From Tetracentron sinense (taxonomy: Eukaryota; Streptophyta; Magnoliopsida; Trochodendrales; Trochodendraceae): DNA of 64,000 nt. Below the pieces are notes generated by a model. That model saw only the letters and a program-made list of their open reading frames with translations, did no database searches and was not told the origin of the DNA. The translations under genes were made by a program, and so were the position numbers. How positions within the stretch are numbered: position 1 is the first letter of the stretch; each line of letters starts with the position of its first letter. Location of the stretch: assembly GCA_015143295.1 (NCBI GenBank), contig CM026556.1:16120547-16184546 (forward strand). Reading direction: 5' to 3'. Below are positions 11,400 to 21,679 of this stretch, one piece after another.

Positions 11400-11760
11400 G
11401 CTTGGAAAGTAAACTACTTGTGAGGGAAGGGAGACCCTTCTTCCTAGAATGCTTATGCTTGTCATCCCATGTCTTGTCATGCTTGCTTGGAAAAGTAACT
11501 ACTTGTGAGGGAAGGGAGACCCTTCTTCCTAGAATGCTTATGCTTGTCATGCCATGTCTTGTCATGCTTGCTTGAAAAAGTAACTACTTGTGAGGGAAGG
11601 GAGACCCTTCTTCCTAGAATGCTCATGCTTGTCATGCCATGTCTTGTCATGCTTGTGTCCTTTCACTTGTAAGATGTCCTTGTGAGATGCACTTGTGAGG
11701 GAAGGGAGACCCTTCATATAATATGTATGTACTTGCGAGGGAAGGGAGACCCTTCTTATG
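11400..11760 (-). repeat. Hairpin minisatellite in LTR of Tekay B
   Basis: Five units, the first three spaced 85 bp apart (11422, 11507, 11592) and then more irregular. Each unit holds GAAGGGAGACCCTTC, a perfect 6-bp stem with a three-base loop, followed by TCATGCTTG-type filler. M carries the same array with compensated variants. Confidence 0.75.
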
Positions 11761-12556
11761 ATAATGCATGATTGTCTTGTCCTTGCGAAAAGCGAGGTAA
11801 AACATATCGTACGATATGCCCCACCTCTAAACCGTGTTCTTGAAAACCCCGATAAAACATGTCATGCATCCGTGCTCGTGAGATCGTGTGCATACTTGCA
11901 TTGGAATTAAATATGACATTTGAGGGATTTCACAATATGTAGCATATGCAATTTCAAACAAATCATCACTCATGACATTTTTGGGAAAATGAGAACTCAC
12001 ACTATCGTAAGCCCTAACAAGTTACATAATTTAAGCATTCATTTTATTGACTTTAACATTCATTTTATTCACCTTGGCATTTCATCAAGCATAGAGTGTG
12101 TCCATTATTTATTTAAACCTAAATCATGCTTTTCTAGGTGGGTTATACTCATATCACACTTGTTTGTTTATTATTGGAACAATGCCCTCCCCATTTTAAT
12201 CATCACAACCCAACCATTGGCATCCAATCGCCCATTCCATCTCCATTCACCATTTACAACCATCCACCTCATAGAACATGTGTAAATAAAGGAAATTAAA
12301 GAGGAATAAAGTAAAAGAAAGAACTATAACTAGGAGGGTAGCAAGAAGTACCGACCTTGAAGAAATGAGGAAGAAACCCCTTGAGAAAATCCTCACTTGA
12401 TTGGAATGATCCAATCTTGATTTGGGGAAGATCCAACCCTTGTTGAAGCTTTTCTTGATTTCAAGACAAACCCTATTTGGAATCCTGAAGATCCTCCCCT
12501 TCTCTTTCTAGGAACTCTCCTTGGTTTAGGGTAAACCAAGAACCCTCTCTAAGCCT

Positions 12557-12809
12557 TCTATTTATAGTGTAAGGGGTGAAAAACCCCCTAAAAATCGCAT
12601 CCAAGAAAGTAAAATCGCGTATCCACGATCGTTCGTAGCGATTTACGATCCATCGTAGCCTTCTACGATCGATCGTGGCTTCCTACGATCAATCGTAGTT
12701 TCACCGGAGAGTTTCCAGCATTTCTGGGGATTTACGATCGATCGTAGCATCTCTACGATCGTTCGTAGCTCCGCTACGATCGTTCGTAGGGTCCCTACGA
12801 GCGATCGCA
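12557..12809 (-). promoter_or_regulatory. Palindrome array (CTACGATCGATCGTAG class) and TATA box, Tekay B
   Basis: Eight palindromic sites of the class CTACGA(T/A)CGATCGTAG, four on each side of a spacer containing CTGGAAACTCTCC. The layout parallels the ACCGATCGATCGGT arrays of D and K, but both outer arms of the palindrome have changed together. TATA box CTATAAATAG follows after about 55 bp in element direction. Confidence 0.6.
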
Positions 12810-13000
12810 ACTTTTGCAGAAAGTTTTCAGCATTTTTGCATCTTCGTATTTTGGCCATAACCTTTGACTCGCTTGTCCAATTTTGATGATTCAACTTGCG
12901 TTGGATTCTTCTTTCGAAGGAGAACAACTTTGGTGTTTTACAAAATTTCTAATTCTCTATATTTCTTGGACCATTTGGCCCCTAAAGCTGACTGATCCGA

Positions 13001-13708
13001 AACTGGGTTTCGTCAGTCCAGATTTTAAACCGACCCGACTTCAGAAATCGGTCTTTTGACCTAACACCAACTCACAACCAAGACAAGTGATCGACATGAG
13101 CCCTGAAGAGGGTTCAATTACCTTTCTAAAAATCCAAGAATCGCTTGATTCCGACGAGTGGCGTGAACGCTAGGGCTATTTAGAGTCGAGGGTATGCCAA
13201 GGCATAACCCTTGTCAATACTCAAGAGTATTCTATACTCTTGCCTATTTCATTCCAAACACCCATACACCATAAATACATTCTTAAATGCTTTAGTATAT
13301 AATATCATTCGTCGTACAATGCCATCAAGATCCGGGGTTCTACATATGTTGATGACATAGTGTTTGGTTCCACATTAGACTTACATGCTCTTTCATTTGC
13401 TGAACAAATGAAAAATGAATTTGAAATGAGCATGGTTGGTGAGCTAAGTTTCTTCCTTGGTCTTCAGATCAAGCAATTGGATTCTGGGATCTCAGTATCT
13501 CAAATCAAATATGCTAAAAATCTAGTGAAGAAATTTGGCATGAGCTCTGCTAAGCAAGTAAGGACTCCTATGAGTTCTACTACAAAACTTAGTAAAGATG
13601 CTTCAGGCAAAGATGTTGATCAAACTTCTTATAGAAGCATGATTGGTAGTTTACTCTACCTAACTGCTACTAGACCAGACATAGCCTTTAGTGTTGGTGC
13701 ATGTGCCC
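13001..13708. repeat. Left copy of 708-bp duplication (right copy 21680-22387)
   Basis: The end of the B LTR (to 13344) plus 364 bp of Sirevirus C reverse transcriptase (13345-13708) recur almost identically at 21680-22387, offset 8,679 bp. The left copy ends exactly where D begins. The right copy runs on into uninterrupted C sequence. Confidence 0.9.
13345..13708 (+). pseudogene. Sirevirus C reverse transcriptase piece, between Tekay B and D
   Basis: Begins [10 protein letters not shown]-type sequence and continues through FFLGLQIKQ to the middle of the reverse transcriptase/RNase H link. It is bounded left by B and right by D, and is the same segment as 22024-22387. The last five bases, TGCCC (13704-13708), are the target site of D. 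Confidence 0.88.
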
Positions 13709-13918
13709 TGTAGAGCCCTGGACCTTTTCACATTTATGCATGACCCTTCGTAGCCATTTTTCCTTTAAAGTAATGCAATTAATAAATAAGGAAGAAATTT
13801 GAAATTCCGAAACGTTAGAAATGTTCGTTTTCGAAGTACGAACCCAACGCAAGTTGAATCGTCAAAATCGGACGAACAAGTCAAAAGTTATGGCCAAAAC
13901 AGTTTGGACCTGCAGACC

Positions 13919-14102
13919 ACCGATCGCTCGGTCCATGGAGCGATCGATCGGTCCAAAACCGATCGCTCGGAGGCTATCGACTGGTCAAGATTTTTGTATG
14001 GAGAAATTTTCCAGAGAGTGAACTTTTAACCGATCGCTCGGTTATGAAACCGATCGATCGGTAGGCAACCGATCGATCGGTCATTAACACCGATCGGTCG
14101 GT
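13919..14102 (+). promoter_or_regulatory. Palindrome array (ACCGATCGATCGGT class) in 5' LTR of Tekay D
   Basis: Seven sites laid out 3 + spacer + 4. The spacer holds GGCTATCGACTGG and TTTGTATGGAGAAATTTTCC. The layout is collinear with the LTR array of Sirevirus A. At the distance where L has CCTATAAAAGG, D has only ACCTTAAAGG. Confidence 0.6.
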
Positions 14103-15084
14103 ACTCGCGTTTTTGCAGAAAATTTAGTAAGGGTGTTTTCTTCTTTTGGGCGTTTCACTCATACCTTAAAGGCTTTGCCCGATAATTTGAGGGTTCATAC
14201 ACAACCCTTAGAGTCTTTTGAGAGATAGAGAGAAAGGAGAAGGTTTTCCAAAACCTAGGTTTGCATTTTGGAGAGAAATCAAAGGGTTTTGAAACCCTAG
14301 ATCAACCTCAAGCCCGATTTCTTCAAGATTTCGGTTCAAGCATTCGTGGAGCTCGTGTGGGGCACTCTCCTCAAGCTAGGGCAGCAACTCACGTGCGTTT
14401 GGTGGAGGATTTCTTCCCCCATTTGTCAAGGTCGGTACTTCTTACTACCCTCCTAGTTATAGCTTCTCTTTTCCTTTATTTCTTCTTGTTTTCTTTCACC
14501 TATATATGTGTTATGAGATTGGTGGTATGAATGGTGAAGGGAGATGGATGTTGGCGAATGGATGCCGTGTGGATGATGAAATGAACGAATGGGAAAGGGC
14601 ATTGTACTAATAATGAACATACAAGTGTGATGTGAGCATAACCCACATAGAAAAGCATGATTTAGGTTTAAGTGAATAATGAACACACCACATGTTTGAT
14701 GAAATGCCAAGGTGAATAAAATAAATGATAAATTAAGGGAACCCATGTTTAATTGCTCTTGAAATTTGTTAGGGTTCATGATAGTGTGTTTCTTACATTT
14801 CTTAAAATGTGTAGATTATTAATTACTTAAATTGTTATATGCTATGCCTTGTAAATCACTCCAAATTTTCATATTTAATTCCAAATGCAAGTATGCACAC
14901 GATCTCACGAGCACGCATGAAATGACGTGAATTACCGATGTTTTGAGTATGGGACGTAGAGGTGGGGCATATCCTAAGATATGTTTCACTTCGCTTTTGA
15001 CAAGGGCAAGACAATCATGCATTGCATGGGGAAAGGTCTCCCATCCCCTCGCATGACACGCATAGCATAGCATGGCATGACACG

Positions 15085-15312
15085 CATAGCATAGCATCAC
15101 ACATTCTGCATGGATGCAAGTTGCGACGGGCTATGAACGGCAACTAGGCATTCACATTCTGCATGGATGCAAGTTGCGACGGGCTATGAACGGCATCTAG
15201 GCATTCACATTCTGCATGGATGCTAGTTGCGACGGGCTATGAACGGCAACTAGGCATACCCATCTGCATATAGGGTACTAGTTGTGACGGACTATGAACG
15301 GCAACTAGGCAT
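15085..15312 (+). repeat. Hairpin minisatellite in 5' LTR of Tekay D
   Basis: Four units of about 53 bp. Each contains AGTTGC, a 15-base loop with ACGGGCTATGAACG, and GCAACT, that is an inverted repeat extended to CTAGTTGC/GCAACTAG in the third unit. It occupies the same LTR position as the unrelated arrays of B, K and M. Confidence 0.75.
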
Positions 15313-15622
15313 GTGAACATGTTTAAATTATGAACAAGCAAGCATGATACTCGCATGACACGCATGACATGACATGACACGCATGATATGACAAGATAAG
15401 ACAACATAACAAGTTTCAAGCACGGAAATGGTATTTTCAAGTCAAGTCAAGTGCACGATGTTTTCAAGAGGTTTCATCGGCTTTCTACGAAATACAAGCA
15501 AGATTATAAATTGTTTTGTTTCCTTGTATGATATAAATTGTTCATGTTCTATATATGCAACTTGCTTCCTCCTTTATGTATGCTATCTGTATGCTATGAC
15601 TGTTGGTTAGTGCTTAGTACTC

Positions 15623-15643
15623 GCTGAGTATTCCATGCTCAGC
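15623..15643 (+). promoter_or_regulatory. Conserved LTR hairpin of Tekay D
   Basis: Arms GCTGAG and CTCAGC around a nine-base loop TATTCCATG. The same hairpin sits just upstream of the small ORF in B, K (both LTRs) and M, with a slight variant in L, although the LTRs otherwise differ strongly between families. Confidence 0.6.
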
Positions 15644-15653
15644 CGTACTTCTT

Positions 15654-15773
15654 ATGTCGGCAGGTGACGGCGGAGCAGCTGCTCCATTTGATATCTGTGC
15701 TCCGAGTCCATGGGTGGAGGAGGAGTACATCGAGGAGCCTTTTGAGGAACCTCCAGTAGAGGGTTGCCATTAG
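15654..15773 (+). CDS. Conserved LTR small ORF (MSAG peptide), copy in Tekay D
   Basis: 39 codons plus stop, reading MSAGDGGAAAPFDIC and then PSPWVEEEYIEEPFEEP. Compared with B and M it has the same length, start and stop position. Compared with K it keeps MSAG, the D-I-C motif, PW and the EE-Y core although the nucleotides differ at many third positions. It lies in the RNA leader region before gag. Function unknown; the acidic composition gives no domain call. Confidence 0.5.
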   Translation: MSAGDGGAAAPFDICAPSPWVEEEYIEEPFEEPPVEGCH

Positions 15774-16079
15774 GTGGTTGTAGATTCTGAGAGGATTAGC
15801 TGTGGGTGAGATGAGAGATTTTATCCATGTATTTTGGCGGGTTTGTCCGCACTTTCTTTTGGTTACTTTTTTTGTATAAACTTGGGCCATATGTATATAC
15901 TTAGAGGTTTGTTAGACTTCCGCTGTGTTTTATAGTTATGTTTCCGCTATAATGTCCTCTATTGTATATGCTCTGTGGGGGTTTTGCAGGTTGGTTTGTC
16001 AAGCAAGTCATGTAAGTCATGATTGAGTCGTCCAAGATTCACTCTAACTCCTAGGGTGGGTTTTGGGTCGCGACAGAAG

Positions 16080-16093
16080 TGGTATCAAAGCTT
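16080..16093 (+). promoter_or_regulatory. Primer binding site of Tekay D
   Basis: TGGTATCAAAGCTT, four bases after the LTR end, complementary to initiator-Met tRNA. Confirms the preceding LTR as the 5' one. Confidence 0.85.
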
Positions 16094-16435
16094 AGGCTTT
16101 AGGTCTCTAGGGTCACTTAGAATCTTATACCACGGCTTGACAAGAGCATATGTTAGGAAACAAGTTAGGAAGGGAGTGAGTCGGGAACGAGTCTGGTTCC
16201 AAGTTTAAGACTAAACTTTAGTCTTAGTCTAAAATGGTTGCTTTAACCAAGTACGGGTCCTAGGTACGCTAGAACACTAAAGTATAAGTATAATGTGATG
16301 AATACTCTGATGACTTGATGTGATGTATATTAGTATTATACAACTAATACAAATTGAATTATTGTGAAATGACATTGAAATAAACTGTGGTTTTAGTGAG
16401 ACTCATGTGGTGCTATTGTTCTCAGGACTTTAGTC
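16094..16435 (+). other. 5' leader of Tekay D
   Basis: Non-coding, homologous to the leader of B. It ends with an acceptor-like TTCTCAG just upstream of the gag ATG, a feature shared by B and K. No other structure seen. Confidence 0.55.
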
Positions 16436-17684
16436 ATGAGGCGGGGCACACGGGGTCGTGGACCACACACCAGAGCTTCATCTTCTTCCAGAGATGAGGA
16501 TGAGCAGCTGGACCTCTCCCAGGTCTTAGGCTCTATTGCTGAGACACTCGCCATCCTGGCGGCTCGGCAAACTATACCGGCATCAGCGGCACCTACTCCA
16601 CCGCCCGCAGCTCCAGTACATCGTACAGCTGGAGTTGAGGCATTCAGGAGATTGAGGCCTCCATCCTTCCATGGGAGTGTGGACCCTCTTGCTGCGGAGG
16701 CGTGGATCCTCCAGATGGAGAAGATTTTTGCAGTCCTCTCGCCTACAGAGGAGGATAGAGTAGCATGGGCAGTTTTCATGCTTGAGGGTGAAGCCCACCA
16801 TTGGTGGTTGTCCGCATTGAGGACGCGAGACTTGACCATGCAGGGTCAACCTTGGACTTGGGAGGAGTTCAAGGATACTTTTTACAAGAAGTATTTTCCG
16901 ATCGGTGCACGGGAAAAGAAAGAGAGAGAATTCATCAACCTTGAGCAAGGTTCGATGTCTGTGGCTGCTTATGAGGCCAAGTTCTCGGAGCTATCACGCT
17001 TCGCGACACATATGATTGCCACCGTGGCAATGAAGGCGAGGAGGTTTGAGCAAGGGCTCAAGGATGTCATCATGGAGAAAGTGTCGGTTTTCAGGCATGC
17101 CACTTACGCCGAAGTAGTGGATAAGGCCTTATTGGTTGAGGCCAATTCTGAAGCGGTGTCTAAGAAGAGAGAGTTGGCGAGAGGCCAAGCCAGTAGTTCA
17201 GCACCTCCAGAGAGACGGGCTCGTACCGGCCCTTATCAGTATACATGGCCAGCACCACCGATGAGGCCGACTTATGCGGCCCCAGCACCACGGCAGTACG
17301 TGCCACAGGCACCTCGACCTCAGGCTCTCCCGGCCCCATGGCCAGTTGTACCTCAGGTGGCGAGATATGCTCCACCTCAGGCCCCTCCTACCCGCACGCA
17401 TGAGCCCTGCCCTTCATGCGGCCGAAGGCACCCAGCAGGGGATTGCCTAAGAGCATCGGGTGGATGTTTTCACTGTGGTCGCCAGGGCCACGTGATCAGG
17501 GATTGCCCTACCCGGCATTTACCAGGCCAGTCTCAGGGGATTAGGCCACCAGCACGCCCAGCAGGATCACATCAGGCGTCATCTCAGACTACCCGGTCCA
17601 CACCTCAGTCTCGCCAGGCGAACCAGGGGCGAGTTTTTGCCTTGACAGAGGGCGATGCACTTGCATCTGACGATGTGGTGCAAG
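16436..17684 (+). CDS. Gag of Tekay D
   Basis: Frame starting MRRGTRGRGPHTRAS, about 416 residues to the spacer. A Ser/acidic N-terminus is followed by a Pro/Ala stretch, the retrotransposon gag domain (residues about 65-230: FRRLRPPSFHGS, WTWEEFKDTFYKKYFP, EQGSMSVAAYEAKFSELSRFA), a Pro/Gln-rich linker, a CPSCGRRHPAGDC motif and a CCHC knuckle CFHCGRQGHVIRDC (nt about 17466-17507) for RNA binding. It would form the particle shell in the cytoplasm. The frame reaches the GT of the following intron-like spacer in the usual VVQG sequence. Confidence 0.9.
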
Positions 17685-17828
17685 GTACGCGTTAGGAGTT
17701 ATTTTCCTTATTCGTGATTGTTATGTTATGTTTTATTCCTTGTGTACGTAGTTGGTATGCTATATATATATATACCTACGCGTATACACTGTTGAGGCTT
17801 GAATTGACGTAACTAGTCAAAATTTCAG
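17685..17828 (+). other. Intron-like spacer between gag and pol, Tekay D
   Basis: 144 bp, beginning GTACGC after CAAG and ending TTTCAG, containing a run of TA repeats (about 17764-17774) and TGAATTGA about 22 bases before the end. Tekay K has a spacer in the same place with the same GTACGC start, the same TGAATTGA motif and a CAG end. Ogre-type Ty3 elements are known to splice between coding parts; for Tekay this is inference. Confidence 0.5.
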
Positions 17829-20800
17829 GAACCCTACTAGTCAATGAGTATTTGGCTCGAGTGTTGATTGATACCGGGTCTACTCATTCGTTTGTCTCGC
17901 CGAGTTTTTCAGAAGGCTTTTCTGGGGAGCCAAGTCAGCTAGAACCGGAGTTAGCCATTTCGACTCCTCTTGGCAAAACAGTATTGGCAGATCAAGTGTA
18001 TAGAAATGGTGTGGTCCAAGTTGGAAGCCACGAGTTGGCGGTTGACCTCATCGTCCTTGGATTCCAAGACTTTGATATTATATTGGGAATGGATTGGTTA
18101 GCAGCACATCATGGGCATGTAGCTTGCTTTGAGAAGATGGTACTCTTCAAGCCGGTAAAAGGAAAACCATTTCACTTTCGGGGGTTAAAATGTAGAGACA
18201 TTGCCCGTTTTGCGGCGTTGAGCTTAGCTAACCCCGAGGCAAGGGACTCATCGACTATTCCGGTTGTGAGTGAGTTCCTGGATGTATTTCCAGAGGAGTT
18301 GCCAGGATTGCCTCCAGACAGGGAGATTGAGTTTATGATCGAGCTTGCACCAGGCACAGCTCCTGTATTCAGAGCTCCATATAGAATGGCCCCTATTGAA
18401 CTCAAGGAGTTGAAGACTCAGTTGGAGGAATTGCAAGGCCTTGGCTTCATTCGACCAAGTGTCTCACCATGGGGTGCCCCGGTGTTGTTTGTTAAGAAGA
18501 AAGACGGCTCGATGCGGATGTGTGTCGATTACAGGCAATTGAACAAAGTCACTATAAAGAATAGGTATCCCTTGCCTAGGATTGATGACTTGTTCGATCA
18601 GTTGAAGGGAGCGAGATTTTTCTCAAAGATAGATCTTCGATCGGGTTATCACCAGTTGAAGATTAAGGCGGAAGATGTTCCCAAAACTGCTTTCAGGACT
18701 CGATATGGACATTACGAGTTCTTGGTGATGCCTTTTGGACTCACGAACGCGCCGGCAGCCTTTATGGATTTGATGAACCGGGTGTTCCGGCCATATCTTG
18801 ATAGGTGCGTGATTGTATTTGTTGATGACATTTTGGTTTATTCCCAGACACGGGAAGATCACACACGCGACCTGCGCCTTGCTTTGGAAATGCTAAGAGA
18901 GCACAAGCTATACACCAAACTTAGCAAGTGTGAGTTTTGGTTGGAAGAGGTGGCATTCCTAGGCCATGTTGTATCGGCGGAAGGCATTTCGGTGGATCCA
19001 AAGAAGATAGAGGCAGTCATGAATTGGGCGAGGCCCAAGAGTGTCACGGAGATACGCAGTTTTCTTGGGTTGGCAGGCTACTACAGGAGATTCGTAGAGG
19101 GTTTCTCCAGCCTTGCAGCACCGCTCACTTACCTGACAAGGAAGAACGCTAAGTTTGTATGGAGCGACAAGTGTGAGATCAGTTTCACGGAACTGAAGAA
19201 GAGGCTTACCACAGCTCCTGTCCTTACAGTGCCATCTGGACCTCTTGGGTATGAGGTGTACAGTGATGCCTCACACGTTGGACTTGGATGTGTGCTTATG
19301 CAACACAAGAAGGTCATTGCCTATGCATCGAGGCAATTGAAGGAGCATGAGAAGAATTACCCCACGCACGACTTAGAGCTTGCCGCTGTCGTGTTTGCGC
19401 TCAAGATCTGGCGACATTACTTATACGGGGTGGAATTCTATGTGTATACGGATCACAAGAGTCTCAAATACCTCTTTTCCCAAAAGGAATTGAATCTAAG
19501 GCAACGGCGTTGGATGGAATTCCTGAAGGACTATGATTGTACCATTCAATACCACCCGGGTAAAGCAAATGTAGTGGCTGATGCTTTGAGTAGAAGACCT
19601 CAGGGGTTGTTAGCACACATGTTGGTTCAAGAATGGAAGCTGCTAGAAGATTTGGCAAATCTGGACATCAGTGTGAATAACTCTGTCCGTGGTCCTACCT
19701 TGGCAAATGTTACGGTTCGGCCGTACATTATAGATTTGATCCAAGAGTATCAAGCTATGGATGCGGAATTGTTGGCTTTCCGGGACAAGGAAGTTGCCAA
19801 GGGCAGTGAAGACTGTTCTCTCACTAGTCGGGGTGCTATCACATTCAAGGGAAGGCTGTGCGTCCCAGCCAATGCAGACCTTCGAAGAGAGATTTTGGAT
19901 GAAGCACACCGTTCGAAGTACACAGTGCATCCAGGGGGTACAAAGATGTACCGGAACCTCAAGAGTCACTTTTGGTGGCGGAATATGAAGAGGGAGGTTG
20001 CGGAATATGTAGCACGGTGCTTGGTGTGCCAACAGGTGAAAGCAGAACACATGCGGCCCGCAGGTCTATTACAGTCCCTTCCGATTCCCGAGTGGAAATG
20101 GGAGAACATATCCATGGATTTCATAGTTGGCTTGCCAAAGACGGCAAGGGGTTCAGATGCGATATGGGTAGTAGTGGATCGTTTGACGAAGTCCGCTCAC
20201 TTCTTGCCTTACCGAACTACTTTCAACTCTAGTCAGTTAGCTACTTTGTACATCAAGGAAGTGGTGAGGTTGCACGGAGTGCCCGTTAGTATTGTGTCAG
20301 ATCGGGATCCAAGATTCACATCGCGATTCTAGAAAAGCTTCCAGGAGGCTATGGGTTCCCGACTCGATTTCAGCACCGCTTTTCATCCACAGACGGATGG
20401 ACAAACCGAGAGAGTGAACCAAGTCATTGAAGACATGCTTCGGGCTTGTATGATGGATTTCAGAGGCAGTTGGGAAGAGCATTTGCCTTTGGTTGAATTC
20501 GCCTACAATAACAGCTATCAGGCAAGTATCCAAATGGCACCATTTGAGGCCTTGTATGGGCGAAGTTGTAGGTCTCCTCTCTATTGGGATGAGGTAGGAG
20601 AAAGGAAATTACTTGGTCCAGAATTGATTGAGCAAACTGCAAACACAGTTAAGATCATTCGGGATCGATTGAAAGCCGCTCAAGATCGCCAGAAAAGTTA
20701 TGCGGACACGCGCCGTAGGGACTTGGAATTTCAGGTAGGGGATCAAGTTTTTGTGAAAGTATCTCCTAGCAAAGGGATCATGAGATTTGGCAAGCGAGGC

Positions 20801-21154
20801 AAGCTCAGTCCTCGCTATGTTGGACCGTTTGAGATTATCACGCGGGTTGGTGAAGTTGCTTATCGAGTAGCTCTCCCACCTCACATGGCCGCGGTTCACA
20901 ACGTTTTCCACGTGTCTATGCTTCGGAAGTACATTGCGGACCCTTCGCATGTACTAGAATTGGAACCGTTGGAAATTCGAGAAGATCTCACGTTGGTTGA
21001 GAAGCCGATTCACATATTGGATCGAAGAGATCAAGTGCTTCGCAACAAGACAATCCCTTTGGTTCTTGTGCAATGGAAACACCATGCTCGGGAAGAAGCT
21101 ACATGGGAGCGTGAAGCCGAAGTCAAAGCGAAGTACCCGGAATTGTTTGAATGA
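17829..21154 (+). CDS. Pol region of Tekay D (PR-RT-RH-IN-chromodomain)
   Basis: Protease [16 protein letters not shown] (nt about 17855); reverse transcriptase from about 18290 with [20 protein letters not shown] and the catalytic FVDDILVYS (about 18815); RNase H with [11 protein letters not shown] (about 19255) and [10 protein letters not shown]; integrase with an HHCC zinc site (HPGGTKMY...[11 protein letters not shown], about 19930-20050) and core ([27 protein letters not shown]); C-terminal chromodomain [17 protein letters not shown] (about 21105), which in chromoviruses steers integration to heterochromatin. About one break, so probably not active itself. Confidence 0.88.
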
Positions 21155-21256
21155 ATTTTGTATAGGTTTTGTATATGTAGCTTGTAATATTATTTGATTC
21201 TATAATGCATGTCTCATCCAAATTTCGAGGACGAAATTTTTGTAAGGGGGGAAGGA

Positions 21257-21662
21257 TGTAGAGCCCCGGACCTTTTCACATTTATGCATGACCCTTCGTA
21301 GCCATTTTTCCTTTAAAGTAATGCAATTAATAAATAAGGAAGAAATTTGAAATTCCGAAACGTCAGAAATGTTCGTTTTCGAAGTACGAACCCAACGCAA
21401 GTTGAATCGTCAAAATCGGACGAACAAGTCAAAAGTTATGGCCAAAACAGTTTGGACCTGCAGACCACCGATCGCTCGGTCCATGGAGCGATCGATCGGT
21501 CCAAAACCGATCGCTCGGAGGCTATCGACTGGTCAAGATTTTTGTATGGAGAAATTTTCCAGAGAGTGAACTTTTAACCGATCGCTCGGTTATGAAACCG
21601 ATCGATCGGTAGGCAACCGATCGATCGGTCATTAACACCGATCGCTCGGTACTCGCGTTTTT
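21257..21662 (+). repeat. 3' LTR of Tekay D (first 0.4 kb)
   Basis: Starts TGTAGAGCCCCGG after a purine tract (about 21242-21256) and matches the 5' LTR through the palindrome array (21467-21650). It is followed by a short copy of internal LTR sequence (21661-21678) and then the right copy of the 708-bp duplication. Confidence 0.85.
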
Positions 21663-21679
21663 CCAGAGAGTGAACTTTC

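Larger units (their letters stand above)
9851..13344 (-). mobile_element. Tekay element B (Ty3/gypsy chromovirus), 5' part only
   Basis: Read on the minus strand: 5' LTR (13344 down to 10698), primer binding site (10693-10681), leader, and the first part of gag (10337-9851). The frame then meets Sirevirus A, which is inserted there; the rest of B should continue left of A, off window. B itself lies in the reverse transcriptase region of Sirevirus C, which resumes at 13345. The gag piece is close to that of D and the LTR belongs to a related but distinct family. Confidence 0.85.
10698..13344 (-). repeat. 5' LTR of Tekay B
   Basis: 2,647 bp, reading TGTAGAACCCCGGATC at its start (13344) and ending GGGTCGCGACA (10698). 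Order in element direction: duplicated 5' segment (see 13001-13708), palindrome array (12809-12623), TATA box CTATAAATAG (about 12567), an AT-rich stretch, hairpin minisatellite (11760-11400), conserved hairpin and small ORF (11160-11000), LTR end. Confidence 0.85.
13709..16075 (+). repeat. 5' LTR of Tekay D
   Basis: 2,367 bp, starting TGTAGAGCCCTGG and ending GGGTCGCGACA. Order: palindrome array (13919-14102), weakened TATA-like site near 14152, AT-rich part, hairpin minisatellite (15085-15312), conserved hairpin (15623-15643), small ORF (15654-15773), LTR end. Its 3' half is homologous to the LTRs of B and M. Confidence 0.9.
13709..21662 (+). mobile_element. Tekay element D (Ty3/gypsy chromovirus)
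   Basis: 5' LTR (13709-16075), primer site, gag, intron-like spacer, pol with C-terminal chromodomain, purine tract, and the first 0.4 kb of a 3' LTR before the duplicated segment starts. The order PR-RT-RH-IN and the chromodomain ([17 protein letters not shown]) mark it as Tekay/Del. It is close to whole in coding regions, with about one break. The comparable 0.4 kb of the two LTRs differ by under about 1% by eye, so the insertion is young. Confidence 0.9.

Noticed and set aside
11339-11575. Frame of 78 codons in the B LTR
   Set aside because: Translation of the 85-bp minisatellite.
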